The position numbers and the translations under genes were made by a program. The notes beneath the pieces are model-generated. The model was not told the DNA's origin, did no database searches, and saw nothing but the letters and a program-made list of their open reading frames with translations. A stretch of DNA of 64,000 nt from Curtobacterium sp. 458 (lineage in GTDB: Bacteria > Actinomycetota > Actinomycetes > Actinomycetales > Microbacteriaceae). Positions 1 to 8,804 of the stretch are shown here, in pieces (the first letter of the stretch is position 1; each line of letters starts with the position of its first letter). Location of the stretch: assembly GCF_030406605.1 (NCBI RefSeq), contig NZ_CP129104.1:2431830-2495829 (forward strand), written 5' to 3'.

Positions 1-327
1 CGTGCACACGGCGACGACGAGCACGACCACGAGTCCGACCGCCTGCAGCCAGAGCGGGTGCCCGAGGAGCGCGACGCCCACGCCCGCGAGCATGCTTACG
101 GTCTGCAGTGCCCCGGCGACACCCGTCGTGACGGCGCGCTGCCGGTAGGGCTCGGTCGCACCGAAGATCGCGGTGAACCCGGCGAACATCGCGAACGCCG
201 CATAGCCGGGCATCCCGAGGGTGATGAGCACGGCGAGCGGAGCGCCACCGGCGATCGCGGCGCGTGCTGCGCCCTCGAGGTTAACGGTCCGGGTCGAGTG
301 CGCAGGTGTCGTCATGTCGTGACCCAT
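1..327 (-). CDS. FUSC-like membrane transporter, N-terminal fragment (partial)
   Basis: An open reverse-strand frame runs from an ATG at 327 (alternative ATG at 315) off the left edge of the window, giving about 109 codons. After a short polar start it reads as two or three hydrophobic segments with a GMPGYAAFAMF stretch and a FGATEPYRQRA loop. That pattern resembles the N-terminal half of the FUSC / aromatic-acid-exporter family of inner-membrane proteins. The fragment is too short for a firm family call, and another multi-span transporter is possible. It is divergent from leuC with about 195 bp between the starts. No strong ribosome binding site decides between the two ATGs. Confidence 0.5.
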   Translation of the reverse strand, partial: MGHDMTTPAHSTRTVNLEGAARAAIAGGAPLAVLITLGMPGYAAFAMFAGFTAIFGATEPYRQRAVTTGVAGALQTVSMLAGVGVALLGHPLWLQAVGLVVVLVVAVCT

Positions 328-442
328 CTTCCCACCGCGACGGGTGTCGCCGACCCGCGCCGTGCCACCCGGCGGTGGGGGCAACCCGCCCTGAGGCTCA
401 TGGCGGGGCCCGCCACGGGCCTCCAGGCAGTGCGGACGCACG

Positions 443-465
443 TTGGTATACCAACCTGCTAGAGT
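443..465 (+). promoter_or_regulatory. Candidate operator and extended -10 promoter for leuCD
   Basis: The perfect 12-bp palindrome TTGGTATACCAA (443-454) lies directly upstream of an extended -10 element, TGC-TAGAGT (457-465). Half-sites GGTA/TACC with no spacer fit the general GntR-type operator pattern. The regulator is not in the window and its family is inference. A repressor bound here would cover the promoter spacer of leuC. Confidence 0.5.
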
Positions 466-521
466 GACCCCCACGAGCCGCGACAGCGGCGTACCGACGT
501 CAACGAGGAAGGGCCGGGCCG

Positions 522-1991
522 ATGGGAAAGACGCTCGCCGAGAAGGTGTGGGACGACCACGTCGTGGTCAAGGGCGAGGACGGCAAGCCGGACCTCCTCT
601 ACATCGACCTCCACCTCGTGCACGAGGTCACGAGCCCGCAGGCGTTCGACGGTCTGCGCCAGGCCGGCCGGCCGGTGCGACGGCTCGACCTGACGATCGC
701 GACCGAGGACCACAACACGCCGACCCTCGCGATCGACCGGCCCATCGCCGACCCGACGAGCCGCACCCAGATCGAGACGCTCCGCCGCAACTGCGCGGAG
801 TTCGGTGTCCGCCTGCACTCGCTCGGCGACAAGGAGCAGGGGATCGTCCACGTGGTCGGTCCGCAGCTCGGGCTGACCATGCCGGGCATCACCGTCGTGT
901 GCGGCGACTCCCACACGTCGACCCACGGCGCGTTCGGCGCGATGGCGTTCGGCATCGGCACGTCCGAGGTCGAACACGTGCTCGCGACGCAGACCCTGCC
1001 GCTCAAGCCCTTCAAGACGATGGCGATCACGGTCGAGGGGACCCTGCGCCCCGGCGTGACGGCGAAGGACATCATCCTCGCGGTCATCGCGGAGATCGGC
1101 ACCGGCGGCGGGCAGGGCTACGTGCTCGAGTACCGCGGCTCCGCGATCCGCGCGCTCTCGATGGAGGGCCGCATGACGATCTGCAACATGTCGATCGAGG
1201 CCGGCGCCCGCGCGGGCATGGTCGCTCCCGACCAGACCACCTACGACTACGTCCAGGGCCGCGACCACGCGCCGACCGGGCAGGACTGGGACGACGCCGT
1301 CGCGTACTGGGAGACCCTGCGCACCGACGACGACGCGGTGTTCGACGCCGAGGTGTTCATCGACGCCGACGAGCTCGAGCCCTTCGTCACCTGGGGCACC
1401 AACCCCGGTCAGGGCGTCTCGCTGTCCGAGAACGTGCCGGACCCGTCCGACTACAGCGACCCGAACGACCAGGCCGCCGCGTCGCGCGCGCTGGAGTACA
1501 TGGACCTGCAGGCCGGCACGCCGATGAAGGACATCGCCGTCGACGCGGTGTTCATGGGCTCGTGCACGAACTCCCGCATCGAGGACCTCCGGGCCTTCGC
1601 GTCGATCATCCAGGGCCGCACGAAGGCCGAGGGTGTCCGCGTGATGGTGGTGCCGGGCTCCGCGCGCGTCCGGCTCGAGGCCGAAGCCGAGGGGCTGGAC
1701 AAGGTGTTCACGGACTTCGGAGCCGAGTGGCGGTTCGCCGGCTGCTCGATGTGCCTCGGCATGAACCCCGACCAGCTCGCGCCGGGGGAGCGCTGCGCCT
1801 CCACCTCGAACCGCAACTTCGAGGGCCGGCAGGGCAAGGGCGGGCGGACCCACCTCGTGTCGCCGCTCGTCGCCGCCGCCACCGCTGTGCGCGGGACGCT
1901 GTCGAGCCCGTGGGACCTGGAGACCGACGATGCGATCGCATCGGTGACCGACGACGCCGCGACGGCGACGACCGCTGAAGGAGCGAACTGA
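522..1991 (+). CDS. leuC: 3-isopropylmalate dehydratase large subunit
   Basis: Large subunit of isopropylmalate isomerase, which converts 2-isopropylmalate to 3-isopropylmalate in leucine biosynthesis together with LeuD. The 489-residue length is normal for the family. The three [4Fe-4S] cluster cysteines are visible: Cys348 in GSCTNSR, and Cys408 and Cys411 in GCSMCLG. The N-terminal [15 protein letters not shown] and the [13 protein letters not shown] substrate loop are typical. The ATG at 522 is preceded by a GAGGAAGGG ribosome binding site. The stop codon overlaps the leuD start (TGATG), so the two subunits are translationally coupled. The upstream palindrome at 443-454 suggests transcriptional repression. 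Confidence 0.97.
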   Translation: MGKTLAEKVWDDHVVVKGEDGKPDLLYIDLHLVHEVTSPQAFDGLRQAGRPVRRLDLTIATEDHNTPTLAIDRPIADPTSRTQIETLRRNCAEFGVRLHSLGDKEQGIVHVVGPQLGLTMPGITVVCGDSHTSTHGAFGAMAFGIGTSEVEHVLATQTLPLKPFKTMAITVEGTLRPGVTAKDIILAVIAEIGTGGGQGYVLEYRGSAIRALSMEGRMTICNMSIEAGARAGMVAPDQTTYDYVQGRDHAPTGQDWDDAVAYWETLRTDDDAVFDAEVFIDADELEPFVTWGTNPGQGVSLSENVPDPSDYSDPNDQAAASRALEYMDLQAGTPMKDIAVDAVFMGSCTNSRIEDLRAFASIIQGRTKAEGVRVMVVPGSARVRLEAEAEGLDKVFTDFGAEWRFAGCSMCLGMNPDQLAPGERCASTSNRNFEGRQGKGGRTHLVSPLVAAATAVRGTLSSPWDLETDDAIASVTDDAATATTAEGAN

Positions 1992-2587
1992 TGGACAAGA
2001 TCACCACCGTCTCCGGGATCGCCGCGCCGCTCAAGCGCTCGAACGTCGACACCGACCAGATCATCCCCGCGGTCTACCTCAAGCGCGTCACGAAGACCGG
2101 CTTCGAGGACGCCCTGTTCGCCGGATGGCGCCAGGACCCCGACTTCGTGCTGAACCAGCCCGAGTACCAGGGCGCGAAGGTCCTGGTCGCCGGGCCCGAC
2201 TTCGGCACCGGATCGTCCCGCGAGCACGCCGTCTGGGCGCTCCGCGACTTCGGGTTTCAGGTCGTCGTGTCGTCCCGGTTCGCGGACATCTTCAAGGGCA
2301 ACGCCGGCAAGCAGGGGCTCGTCACGGCGATCGTGACCGAATCGGAAGTCGAGGCGCTCTGGGCCGAGATCGAGCGGAACCCCGGGGTCTCCGCGACGGT
2401 CGACCTCGAGGCGCAGCGCGTGTCGCTGGGCGATGTGGACGTGCCCTTCGAGATCGACGCTTACACTCGTTGGCGGTTGATGGAAGGGCTCGACGACATC
2501 GGGCTCACCCTCCGTGACGAGACCGCGATCACGGAGTTCGAATCCCGCCGCTCCCGTTGGCGGCCGAAGACATTGCCGGTGAAGTAG
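1991..2587 (+). CDS. leuD: 3-isopropylmalate dehydratase small subunit
   Basis: Small swivelling subunit of isopropylmalate isomerase, partner of LeuC. At 198 residues it has the usual length. It shows the family signatures [14 protein letters not shown] near the N terminus and [11 protein letters not shown], the loop that closes over the substrate. Its ATG overlaps the last base of the leuC stop, indicating coupled expression in equal amounts. Its own stop (TAG, 2585-2587) shares a G with the GTG chosen as the murA start, so the leucine genes run without a gap into the envelope genes. Confidence 0.97.
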   Translation: MDKITTVSGIAAPLKRSNVDTDQIIPAVYLKRVTKTGFEDALFAGWRQDPDFVLNQPEYQGAKVLVAGPDFGTGSSREHAVWALRDFGFQVVVSSRFADIFKGNAGKQGLVTAIVTESEVEALWAEIERNPGVSATVDLEAQRVSLGDVDVPFEIDAYTRWRLMEGLDDIGLTLRDETAITEFESRRSRWRPKTLPVK

Positions 2588-3954
2588 TGAACTCTCTCGT
2601 ACAGGACGCCGCAGCCGCTGGGGCTCGCGTGGGGCTCAAGTCGGACGAGATCGTCATCCGTGGCGGCAAGCCGCTCGTGGGACGCATCGAGGTCCGCGGG
2701 GCCAAGAACCTCGCGACGAAGGCCATGGTGGCGGCACTCCTGGGCGACACCCCGTCGATCCTCAAGGACGTCCCGGACATCTCCGACGTCAAGGTCGTCC
2801 GCGGCCTGCTCGAGGTCCACGGCGTGCGCATCACGGATCCTGCACGAGGCGAGCTCATCCTCGACCCGTCGAACGTCGAGTCGGCGCACTTCGCCGAGAT
2901 CGACGCGCACGCCGGGTCGAGCCGCATCCCGATCCTGTTCTGCGGCCCGCTGCTGCACAAGCTCGGCGAAGCGTTCATCCCCGACCTCGGCGGCTGCCGC
3001 ATCGGCGACCGCCCGATCGACTTCCACCTCGACGCCCTCCGGGCGATGGGTGCCGTGGTCGACAAGCAGGTCAACGGCATCCACCTGACGGCACCGGACG
3101 GTCTGCGCGGCGCGAAGATCGAGCTGCCCTACCCGAGCGTCGGCGCGACCGAGCAGGTGCTGCTCTCGTCCGTCCTCGCCACGGGTGTCACCGAGCTCCG
3201 CAACGCCGCGATCGAGCCCGAGATCATGGACCTCATCGCGATCCTGCAGAAGATGGGCGCGATCGTCACTGTCGAGCCGAACCGCACGATCTTCATCGAG
3301 GGCGTCGAGTCGCTCCGCGGCTACACGCACCGCGCGATCAACGACCGCAACGAGGCCGCGAGCTGGGCCTCGGCCGCGCTCGCGACCAACGGCGACATCT
3401 TCGTCGAGGGCGCGAAGCAGCAGGAGCTCATGACGTTCCTCAACGTCTTCCGCAAGGTCGGCGGCGGGTTCGACATCCAGGAGGACGGCATCCGCTTCTA
3501 CCGCGAGCGCGAGGTCCTCCGCCCCGTGGTCGTCGAGACGGACGTGCACCCCGGGTTCATGACGGACTGGCAGCAGCCGCTCATCGTGGCACTCACGCAG
3601 GCGGACGGCCAGAGCATCGTGCACGAGACCGTCTACGAGAACCGCTTCGGCTTCACCGACGCGCTGAACGAGATGGGCGCCGACATCGTCGTCCACAAGG
3701 AGGGGCTGCCCGGACACGACCGTCGCGTCGCCCGCCGCCCGTTCGAGCAGGCCGCGGTCATCACCGGTCCGACCACGCTCCACGCCGCGGACGTCCGCGT
3801 GCCGGACCTCCGCGGTGGCTTCAGCCACCTCATCGCGGCCCTGACCGCCGAGGGAGAGTCGCGCATCTCCAACGTCGGCATCATCAGCCGGGGCTACGAG
3901 CACTTCATCCCGAAGCTCCGCAAGCTCGGCGCCGACTTCGACTTCGCCGGCTGA
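2587..3954 (+). CDS. murA: UDP-N-acetylglucosamine 1-carboxyvinyltransferase
   Basis: First committed enzyme of peptidoglycan synthesis: transfers enolpyruvate from PEP to UDP-GlcNAc in the cytosol. The catalytic cysteine, the target of fosfomycin, is present as Cys137 in GGCRIGDRP. Also visible are RGAKN near the N terminus and the C-terminal LRGGFSHLIAALTAEG. I chose the GTG at 2587, which overlaps the leuD stop and opens VNSLVQDA; a TTG at 2557 would add ten residues. With the GTG start the protein has 455 residues, with about 25 extra residues before the first domain. It heads a murA-plsC-gpsA-ddl envelope group. Confidence 0.95.
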   Translation: MNSLVQDAAAAGARVGLKSDEIVIRGGKPLVGRIEVRGAKNLATKAMVAALLGDTPSILKDVPDISDVKVVRGLLEVHGVRITDPARGELILDPSNVESAHFAEIDAHAGSSRIPILFCGPLLHKLGEAFIPDLGGCRIGDRPIDFHLDALRAMGAVVDKQVNGIHLTAPDGLRGAKIELPYPSVGATEQVLLSSVLATGVTELRNAAIEPEIMDLIAILQKMGAIVTVEPNRTIFIEGVESLRGYTHRAINDRNEAASWASAALATNGDIFVEGAKQQELMTFLNVFRKVGGGFDIQEDGIRFYREREVLRPVVVETDVHPGFMTDWQQPLIVALTQADGQSIVHETVYENRFGFTDALNEMGADIVVHKEGLPGHDRRVARRPFEQAAVITGPTTLHAADVRVPDLRGGFSHLIAALTAEGESRISNVGIISRGYEHFIPKLRKLGADFDFAG

Positions 3955-3959
3955 GCGTC

Positions 3960-4778
3960 GTGGCTGCTTCGGGTGACGGCCTGGAGGCGCGGCGCGGCTC
4001 CGCCTCGCAGGTCTCGACCGGTCTGCCCAACCCTGGGCGCCGGTGGCGCCGCGGTGAGCTGAACACCGCGTTCCGCATCACCGCGTCGGTGGTGATCCCG
4101 GTCTTCCGGTTCTCCGCGCGCTACCACTGGCACGGGCCGAAGCGCCTGCCCGAGGGCGGCGCCTTCGTGCTCGCACCGAACCACTTCACGAACATCGACC
4201 CGCTCGTGGTGGGCACGGCCGTCTGGCTGTCCCGCCGCGCGCCGCGGTTCCTGGCGAAAGCGTCGCTCTTCAAGGTCCCGGTGTTCGGCAAGCTCATGTC
4301 CGGCATGGGGCAGATCCCGGTCGAACGCTCCGGCCGGACCCGGCTCAGCGACCCGCTCGGCGGCGGCAAGTCCGTCATCGAGCAGGGCGGTGCGATCATC
4401 GTGTACCCCGAGGGCACGCTGACCCGTGACCCCGACCTCTGGCCGATGCGCGGGAAGACCGGCGCGGTCCGGATCGCGCTCGAGAACGACGTGCCGCTCA
4501 TCCCCATGGCCCACTGGGGCACGCAGGGGATCATGGCGCGCTACGGGAAGAAGCTGAAGTTGTTCCCGCCGACCCGTGTCGACGTCATCGTCGGCGACGA
4601 GGTCGACCTCTCGGCCTACCGCGGTCGTCCGATCGACCAGCAGATGCTCGTCGAGGCGACCGGGATCGTCATGCAGCGCATCACCGAGCTGCTCGAGGAG
4701 CTCCGCGGCGAGCAGGCGCCGGCGACCCGCTGGGACCCGGCCGCGAACAACCAGAAGGAGACCGGCAAGTTTGAGTGA
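3960..4778 (+). CDS. plsC: 1-acyl-sn-glycerol-3-phosphate acyltransferase (PlsC family)
   Basis: Membrane-associated lysophosphatidate acyltransferase of phospholipid synthesis. The acyltransferase blocks are clear: NHFTNIDP (catalytic H-x4-D type), GQIPVERSGR, VYPEGTLTRD and PLIPMAHWGTQG. The only sensible in-frame start is the GTG at 3960, five bases after the murA stop. The first 25-30 codons are unusual: they contain GGCCTGGAGGCGCGG, the left arm of the B-type palindrome seen elsewhere in intergenic DNA, so the N terminus looks built from repeat sequence. Its end overlaps gpsA by 8 nt, and both serve glycerolipid synthesis. Confidence 0.9.
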   Translation: MAASGDGLEARRGSASQVSTGLPNPGRRWRRGELNTAFRITASVVIPVFRFSARYHWHGPKRLPEGGAFVLAPNHFTNIDPLVVGTAVWLSRRAPRFLAKASLFKVPVFGKLMSGMGQIPVERSGRTRLSDPLGGGKSVIEQGGAIIVYPEGTLTRDPDLWPMRGKTGAVRIALENDVPLIPMAHWGTQGIMARYGKKLKLFPPTRVDVIVGDEVDLSAYRGRPIDQQMLVEATGIVMQRITELLEELRGEQAPATRWDPAANNQKETGKFE

Positions 4779-5883
4779 CCAGGGACCGGGCCTCCGCCCG
4801 CACGAGGACCACCCGGACCCCGCGGTCGCCGCGCCCGGAGCCGTCGACACCGCAGCGATCCGCGTGGTCATGCAGACGACCGACAAGCCGCGGGTCGCCG
4901 TGATCGGCGCCGGCAGCTGGGGGACCACGTTCGCGAAGGTGCTCGCCGAGGGCGGGGCCGACACCATCGTGTGGGCGCGTCGCCCCGAGGTGGCGCGCGA
5001 GATCACCGAGACGAAGCGGAACTCGGAGTACCTGCCCGGCATCAACCTGCCGCGGACGCTCACCGCCTCGACGTCGCTGTCCGCCGTGCTCGACGGTGCA
5101 CAGCAGGTCTACGTGTCGGTGCCGTCGCAGTCGCTGCGGTCGAACCTCGCCGCGATCGCGCCGCTCCTGCCCGAGGACGTCCCGGTCGTCAGCCTCATGA
5201 AGGGCGTCGAGAAGGCCACCGGGCTGCGGATGAGCGAGGTCCTGCACGAGGGACTCGGCATCGACCGTGACCGCATCGCCGTCGCGAGCGGTCCGAACCT
5301 CGCCCTCGAGATCGCTCGACGGCAGCCCACCGCGGCCGTCGTGTCGTCGTCGTCGCTCGACACCGCGACCGCGGTCGCCGCGGTCGCCACGAACCCGTAC
5401 TTCCGGTCGTTCATCAACACCGACGTGATCGGCACCGAGTTCGGCGGTGTGCTGAAGAACCTCATCGCGGTCGCCATCGGCATCGTGGACGGCGTCGGCT
5501 ACGGCGAGAACACGAAGGCGTCGATCATCACGCGCGGCCTCGCCGAGATGACCGAGTTCGCGGTGTCGCTCGGCGCGCAGCCCTCGACGCTGTCCGGTCT
5601 GGCCGGCCTCGGCGACCTCATCGCCACCTGCCAGTCGCCGCTGTCCCGCAACAACACCGCGGGCCGCCTGCTCGGTCAGGGCTACCGCTTCGACGAGGTC
5701 GTCCGGCAGATGAACCAGACCGCCGAGGGGCTCGCGTCCGTCGCGCCGATCCTCGAGCTCGCGGCCGCGAACGGCGTCGACATGCCCATCGTCAGCCAGG
5801 TGGGCGAGGTCCTCGCCGGTAGGCTCGACCCGCGCAACATCGCGCCGCACCTCACCGAGACCGACGAGCCCCAGGGCGAGTGA
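4771..5883 (+). CDS. gpsA: Glycerol-3-phosphate dehydrogenase [NAD(P)+]
   Basis: Reduces dihydroxyacetone phosphate to sn-glycerol-3-phosphate for phospholipids. It has the Rossmann motif VIGAGSWGTTFAKV, the MKGVEKATG segment, EFGGVLKNLIAVAIGI with the catalytic lysine, and GLAGLGDLIATC. I set the start at TTG 4771 because an AAGGAG sits ten bases upstream inside plsC. This gives 370 residues with a roughly 33-residue acidic/proline-rich leader before the Rossmann fold. An ATG at 4870 would give 337 residues, the usual length, but lacks a good ribosome binding site. Translation is probably coupled to plsC. Confidence 0.93.
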   Translation: MSDQGPGLRPHEDHPDPAVAAPGAVDTAAIRVVMQTTDKPRVAVIGAGSWGTTFAKVLAEGGADTIVWARRPEVAREITETKRNSEYLPGINLPRTLTASTSLSAVLDGAQQVYVSVPSQSLRSNLAAIAPLLPEDVPVVSLMKGVEKATGLRMSEVLHEGLGIDRDRIAVASGPNLALEIARRQPTAAVVSSSSLDTATAVAAVATNPYFRSFINTDVIGTEFGGVLKNLIAVAIGIVDGVGYGENTKASIITRGLAEMTEFAVSLGAQPSTLSGLAGLGDLIATCQSPLSRNNTAGRLLGQGYRFDEVVRQMNQTAEGLASVAPILELAAANGVDMPIVSQVGEVLAGRLDPRNIAPHLTETDEPQGE

Positions 5884-5912
5884 CGGGTCCGCGACCACCC
5901 AGGGGGTCCTCC

Positions 5913-6998
5913 ATGGCCAAGACCACCGTCGCCGTCCTCTTCGGCGGCCGTTCCAGCGAGCACGCGATCAGTTGCGTGACCGCCGGCGGGATCATGGACG
6001 TCGTCGACCGGGACGCCTACGACATCGTGCCGATCGGGATCACGAAGGACGGCGCGTTCACCCTGCAGGTCGACGACCCGGCGCGCTGGGCGATCCACGA
6101 CCGCCACCTGCCCGAGGTCCTCGACAACGGCACCCGGGTGGCCTTCCCGACCTCCCCGGCGTCGCGGGACCTCGTCGTGTCGCACGCCGACGGCGCGGTC
6201 ACGACGGTGCCCGACGTCGACGTGGTGTTCCCGATCCTGCACGGTCCGTTCGGCGAGGACGGCACGATCCAGGGTCTGCTCGAGATCGCCGGCCTGCCGT
6301 ACGTCGGCGACGGGGTGCTCGCGAGCGCCCTGGCGATGGACAAGCACGTGGCGAAGGCCGTGCTCGAACACGCCGGCCTGCGGGTCGCTCCGTGGACGAC
6401 CGTGCTCCGTCGGCAGTGGGCGTCCGACCCGGTGGACGTCGCCGAGTCGGTGGCCGCGCACGGGTTCCCGGTGTTCGTGAAGCCTGCCCGGGCCGGTTCG
6501 AGCATGGGCGTCTCGCGCGTGGACGAGCCGTCGCAGCTCGGTGCCGCGATGGACCTGGCGTTCGAGCACGACTCGAAGGTGATCGTCGAGCCGCGGGTGG
6601 TCGGCCGCGAGGTCGAGGTCGCCGTGCTCGAGGGCCGCGACGGAGTGCCGCGCACGAGCCTCCCCGGCGAGATCGTCGTGCCGGAGGACGGCTTCTACGA
6701 CTTCGAGTCGAAGTACCTCGGCGGCGACGAGTCGCTGCTGTGCCCGGCGCCCCTGACCGACTCGCAGACCGACGAGATCCGCTCCATCGGTGCCCGCGCG
6801 TTCGAGGCCGTCGGCGGGGCCGGGCTCGCCCGGGTCGACTGCTTCCTGACCGACGACGGCTTCGTGGTCAACGAGGTGAACACGATGCCGGGGTTCACGC
6901 CGCTGTCGATGTACCCGCGCTGCTGGGCGGCCACGGGTGTCTCGTACGGCGAGCTCGTCACCGAGCTCATCGAGCTGGGCCGCGCCGCCGTCCGCTGA
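5913..6998 (+). CDS. ddl: D-alanine--D-alanine ligase
   Basis: ATP-grasp enzyme that makes D-Ala-D-Ala for peptidoglycan precursors. The 361-residue product starts AKTTVAVLFGGRSSEHAISC and contains GPFGEDGTIQGLLE, the ATP-grasp loop PARAGSSMGVSRV and the metal-binding end FVVNEVNTMPGFTPLS. The ATG at 5913 has AGGGGG six bases before it, which decides against an in-frame start at 5880. It follows gpsA by 29 bp and is the last gene of the envelope cluster. The DUF3515 and thiL genes next to it are its usual neighbours in actinobacteria. Confidence 0.97.
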   Translation: MAKTTVAVLFGGRSSEHAISCVTAGGIMDVVDRDAYDIVPIGITKDGAFTLQVDDPARWAIHDRHLPEVLDNGTRVAFPTSPASRDLVVSHADGAVTTVPDVDVVFPILHGPFGEDGTIQGLLEIAGLPYVGDGVLASALAMDKHVAKAVLEHAGLRVAPWTTVLRRQWASDPVDVAESVAAHGFPVFVKPARAGSSMGVSRVDEPSQLGAAMDLAFEHDSKVIVEPRVVGREVEVAVLEGRDGVPRTSLPGEIVVPEDGFYDFESKYLGGDESLLCPAPLTDSQTDEIRSIGARAFEAVGGAGLARVDCFLTDDGFVVNEVNTMPGFTPLSMYPRCWAATGVSYGELVTELIELGRAAVR

Positions 6999-7028
6999 GC
7001 CGCCGCGCCGCGAGCGGCCCGCGCGCGG

Positions 7029-7122
7029 CTGTCGCTCATGCGAAAGCGACAGTCCGCGGCCCGTTGACGCCGCCGATCTGTCGCTCTTGCGAAAGCGACG
7101 GGTCGCAACTGTCGCTTTCGCG
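7029..7122. repeat. C-family palindromes, cluster 1 (two full copies and one half)
   Basis: The consensus unit is CTGTCGCTTTCG followed by its own reverse complement. Copies lie at 7029-7052 (arms CTGTCGCT/AGCGACAG exact, centre diverged), 7078-7101 (one arm changed) and a half-copy at 7109-7122. They fill the gap between the convergent ddl and DUF3515 genes. The same unit recurs near 18.7 kb and 21.4 kb. No T-tract follows, so ordinary intrinsic termination is not obvious. Confidence 0.85.
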
Positions 7123-7165
7123 GACCGGATGCTCTCGGGCGTCCTCCGTTCGACGACGGAGAGCG

Positions 7166-7651
7166 TCAGCCGTTGACCTCGGACGGGTCGAGGCATCGGT
7201 GCCCGTCCTTCGGCAGCGTCGACACCGCGGTCCCGATGTCCTGCAGGACCTGGTCGGTCGCCTTCGAGGACTCGATGACGACCTGCACCGCAGGAGACCG
7301 GCCGAAGGTCGTGTACACGATCTGCGCGCCACGGTCGTCCCGGATCCAGTCGACCGACCCCTTCGAGAAGCACGGCAGGTCGGACACGGTCGGCACCGCG
7401 ACGCCGCAGTGGTAGATCGCCACAGCCGGGTCGCCCCACGCGGCGGTCGACTGGGCGTCGGTGTTCCGCAGCGCGGCGTCCTGGCCGACGACGCTCGGCA
7501 GCCGCACCTGGGCGTCGGCGCACGCAGCGACGTTCGCGGACGGTGCCGCGGTCATCGAGACGGCGTTCGTGCACCCGGTGAGCCCGGCGGCGAGGGCGAT
7601 CGCCACACCGACGATCGCGGTGGTGCGGGTGGTGCGGCGAGCGGTGTCCAT
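7166..7651 (-). CDS. DUF3515 family lipoprotein
   Basis: A 161-residue secreted lipoprotein of unknown function. The N terminus is basic (MDTARRTTRTT), followed by a hydrophobic segment and the lipobox LTGC, so it should be anchored in the membrane and face outward. The mature part carries conserved-looking ACADAQVRLP, WGDPAVAIYHCGV and PCFSKG with several cysteines that may form disulfides. DUF3515 proteins are found beside ddl and thiL in actinobacteria, as here. The ATG at 7651 lies 8 nt from TAGCCT on its own strand, suggesting a leaderless mRNA. Confidence 0.85.
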   Translation of the reverse strand: MDTARRTTRTTAIVGVAIALAAGLTGCTNAVSMTAAPSANVAACADAQVRLPSVVGQDAALRNTDAQSTAAWGDPAVAIYHCGVAVPTVSDLPCFSKGSVDWIRDDRGAQIVYTTFGRSPAVQVVIESSKATDQVLQDIGTAVSTLPKDGHRCLDPSEVNG

Positions 7652-7659
7652 CGACGTCC

Positions 7660-7669
7660 AGGCTACCGT
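7660..7669. promoter_or_regulatory. Overlapping divergent -10 elements for the DUF3515 gene and thiL
   Basis: On the reverse strand TAGCCT (7660-7665) is 8 nt from the DUF3515 ATG. On the forward strand TACCGT (7664-7669) is 6 nt from the thiL GTG. The two -10 boxes share two bases, so RNA polymerase should not be able to occupy both at once. Confidence 0.55.
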
Positions 7670-7675
7670 TCTCGT

Positions 7676-8671
7676 GTGGACGCGCAGCACCGGGACCAGC
7701 CCGCACCGACCGTGGGGGAGGTCGGCGAGCTCGACGTCCTCGACCGCATCGTCCGACGACTCCCGGTCGGCGACCCGATGGTCGGCCCCGGTGACGACTG
7801 CGCGGTCCTCGCCGCTCCCGACGGCCGGTACGTCGTGACCACGGACATGATGGTGCACGGCCCGGACTTCCGCTGGGCGTGGTCCTCGCCGGAGGACATC
7901 GGCTGGAAGGCCGCCGCGACGAACCTGTCCGACGTCGCCGCGATGGGGGCCCGGCCGACCGGGCTCGTCATCGCGCTCGCGGCCCCGCAGGACACGCCGG
8001 TGACCGTGCTCGAACGGTTCGCCGACGGGGTGCGCCTCGCGGTCGAGGCCCTCGCCCCCGGCTGCGGCGTCGTCGGCGGCGACCTCTCCACCTCGTCGAC
8101 GTTCACGGTCGCGGTCACCGCGTTCGGTGACCTCGCCGGTCACGCGCCGGTGCTCCGGTCGGGCGCACGCCCCGGTGACGTCGTCGCCGTGTCCGGAGAG
8201 CTCGGCCGCGCCGGCCGCGGGCTCGCACGGCTCTTCCGCGACGGGGTGGACGGGTCCGGGGAGCCCTCGCGCACCGCGACGGTCGCGAGCGGTGCCGACG
8301 CCGATCCGGACGTCGCCCGGCAGCGACGCCCGGTCCCGCCGATCGGTGACGGTGTGCTCGCGGCGGAGACCGGCGCGACCGCGATGCTGGACCTCTCGGA
8401 CGGGCTGGCGATCGACGGTGGACGGCTGGCGCGGGCGAGCCGGGTGACGCTCGACCTCGATCCGCGGGCGGTCCCGGACGCGTTCGCCCTGCACGGCGGC
8501 GAGGACCACGGGCTCCTCGCGACGTTCCCCGCCGAGGCCGTCCTGCCCGGGGGCTTCCGCCGCGTCGGGGAGGTGCGGGACCGGGCCGGGCACGACGTCC
8601 TCCGCGGCGGCGAACCGGTCCCGACGACGGGCTGGGACCCCTACGCGGACTGGGACGGTGCGACGGGCTGA
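7676..8671 (+). CDS. thiL: Thiamine-monophosphate kinase
   Basis: Phosphorylates thiamine monophosphate to thiamine pyrophosphate using ATP. The 331-residue protein has the AIR-synthase-like fold motifs: GPGDDCAVL (metal and ATP binding), TTDMMVHGPDF, ATNLSDVAAMGA, GGDLSTSS, a DLSDGLAIDGGRLARAS segment and a C-terminal GGEDHGLLATF. The start is the GTG at 7676. TACCGT ends six bases upstream and there is no ribosome binding site, so the transcript is probably leaderless. The promoter region is shared with the divergent DUF3515 gene, whose start is only 24 bp away. Confidence 0.93.
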   Translation: MDAQHRDQPAPTVGEVGELDVLDRIVRRLPVGDPMVGPGDDCAVLAAPDGRYVVTTDMMVHGPDFRWAWSSPEDIGWKAAATNLSDVAAMGARPTGLVIALAAPQDTPVTVLERFADGVRLAVEALAPGCGVVGGDLSTSSTFTVAVTAFGDLAGHAPVLRSGARPGDVVAVSGELGRAGRGLARLFRDGVDGSGEPSRTATVASGADADPDVARQRRPVPPIGDGVLAAETGATAMLDLSDGLAIDGGRLARASRVTLDLDPRAVPDAFALHGGEDHGLLATFPAEAVLPGGFRRVGEVRDRAGHDVLRGGEPVPTTGWDPYADWDGATG

Positions 8672-8767
8672 GCTGCGCGCGCACCGCGGCGCACCGCGCG
8701 CGAGACGACCTGCCACGCGACCTGTCCCGCCCCGTCGGCGGAGGCGAGCGGAGCTGACGGAACCGAT

Positions 8768-8786
8768 CCGTGCCTCCAGGCCGGCC
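8768..8786. repeat. 19-bp inverted repeat flanking rsmD, left copy
   Basis: CCGTGCCTCCAGGCCGGCC here is the exact reverse complement of 9414-9432. The pair brackets the whole rsmD gene. The core CCTCCAGGCC is the right arm of the B-type palindrome found intact at 31861 and 36956. Confidence 0.9.
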
Positions 8787-8804
8787 ACACTATGAGCGTG
8801 ACGC

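Noticed and set aside
443..1978. Forward-strand 511-codon frame overlapping leuC
   Set aside because: Arg/Pro-rich shadow in another frame of leuC, with no start signal and no recognisable domain.
7029..7122. Possible CRISPR array from repeated CTGTCGCT units
   Set aside because: Only two full copies plus a half are present, the units are palindromes of 24 bp with unequal gaps, and there are no cas genes.
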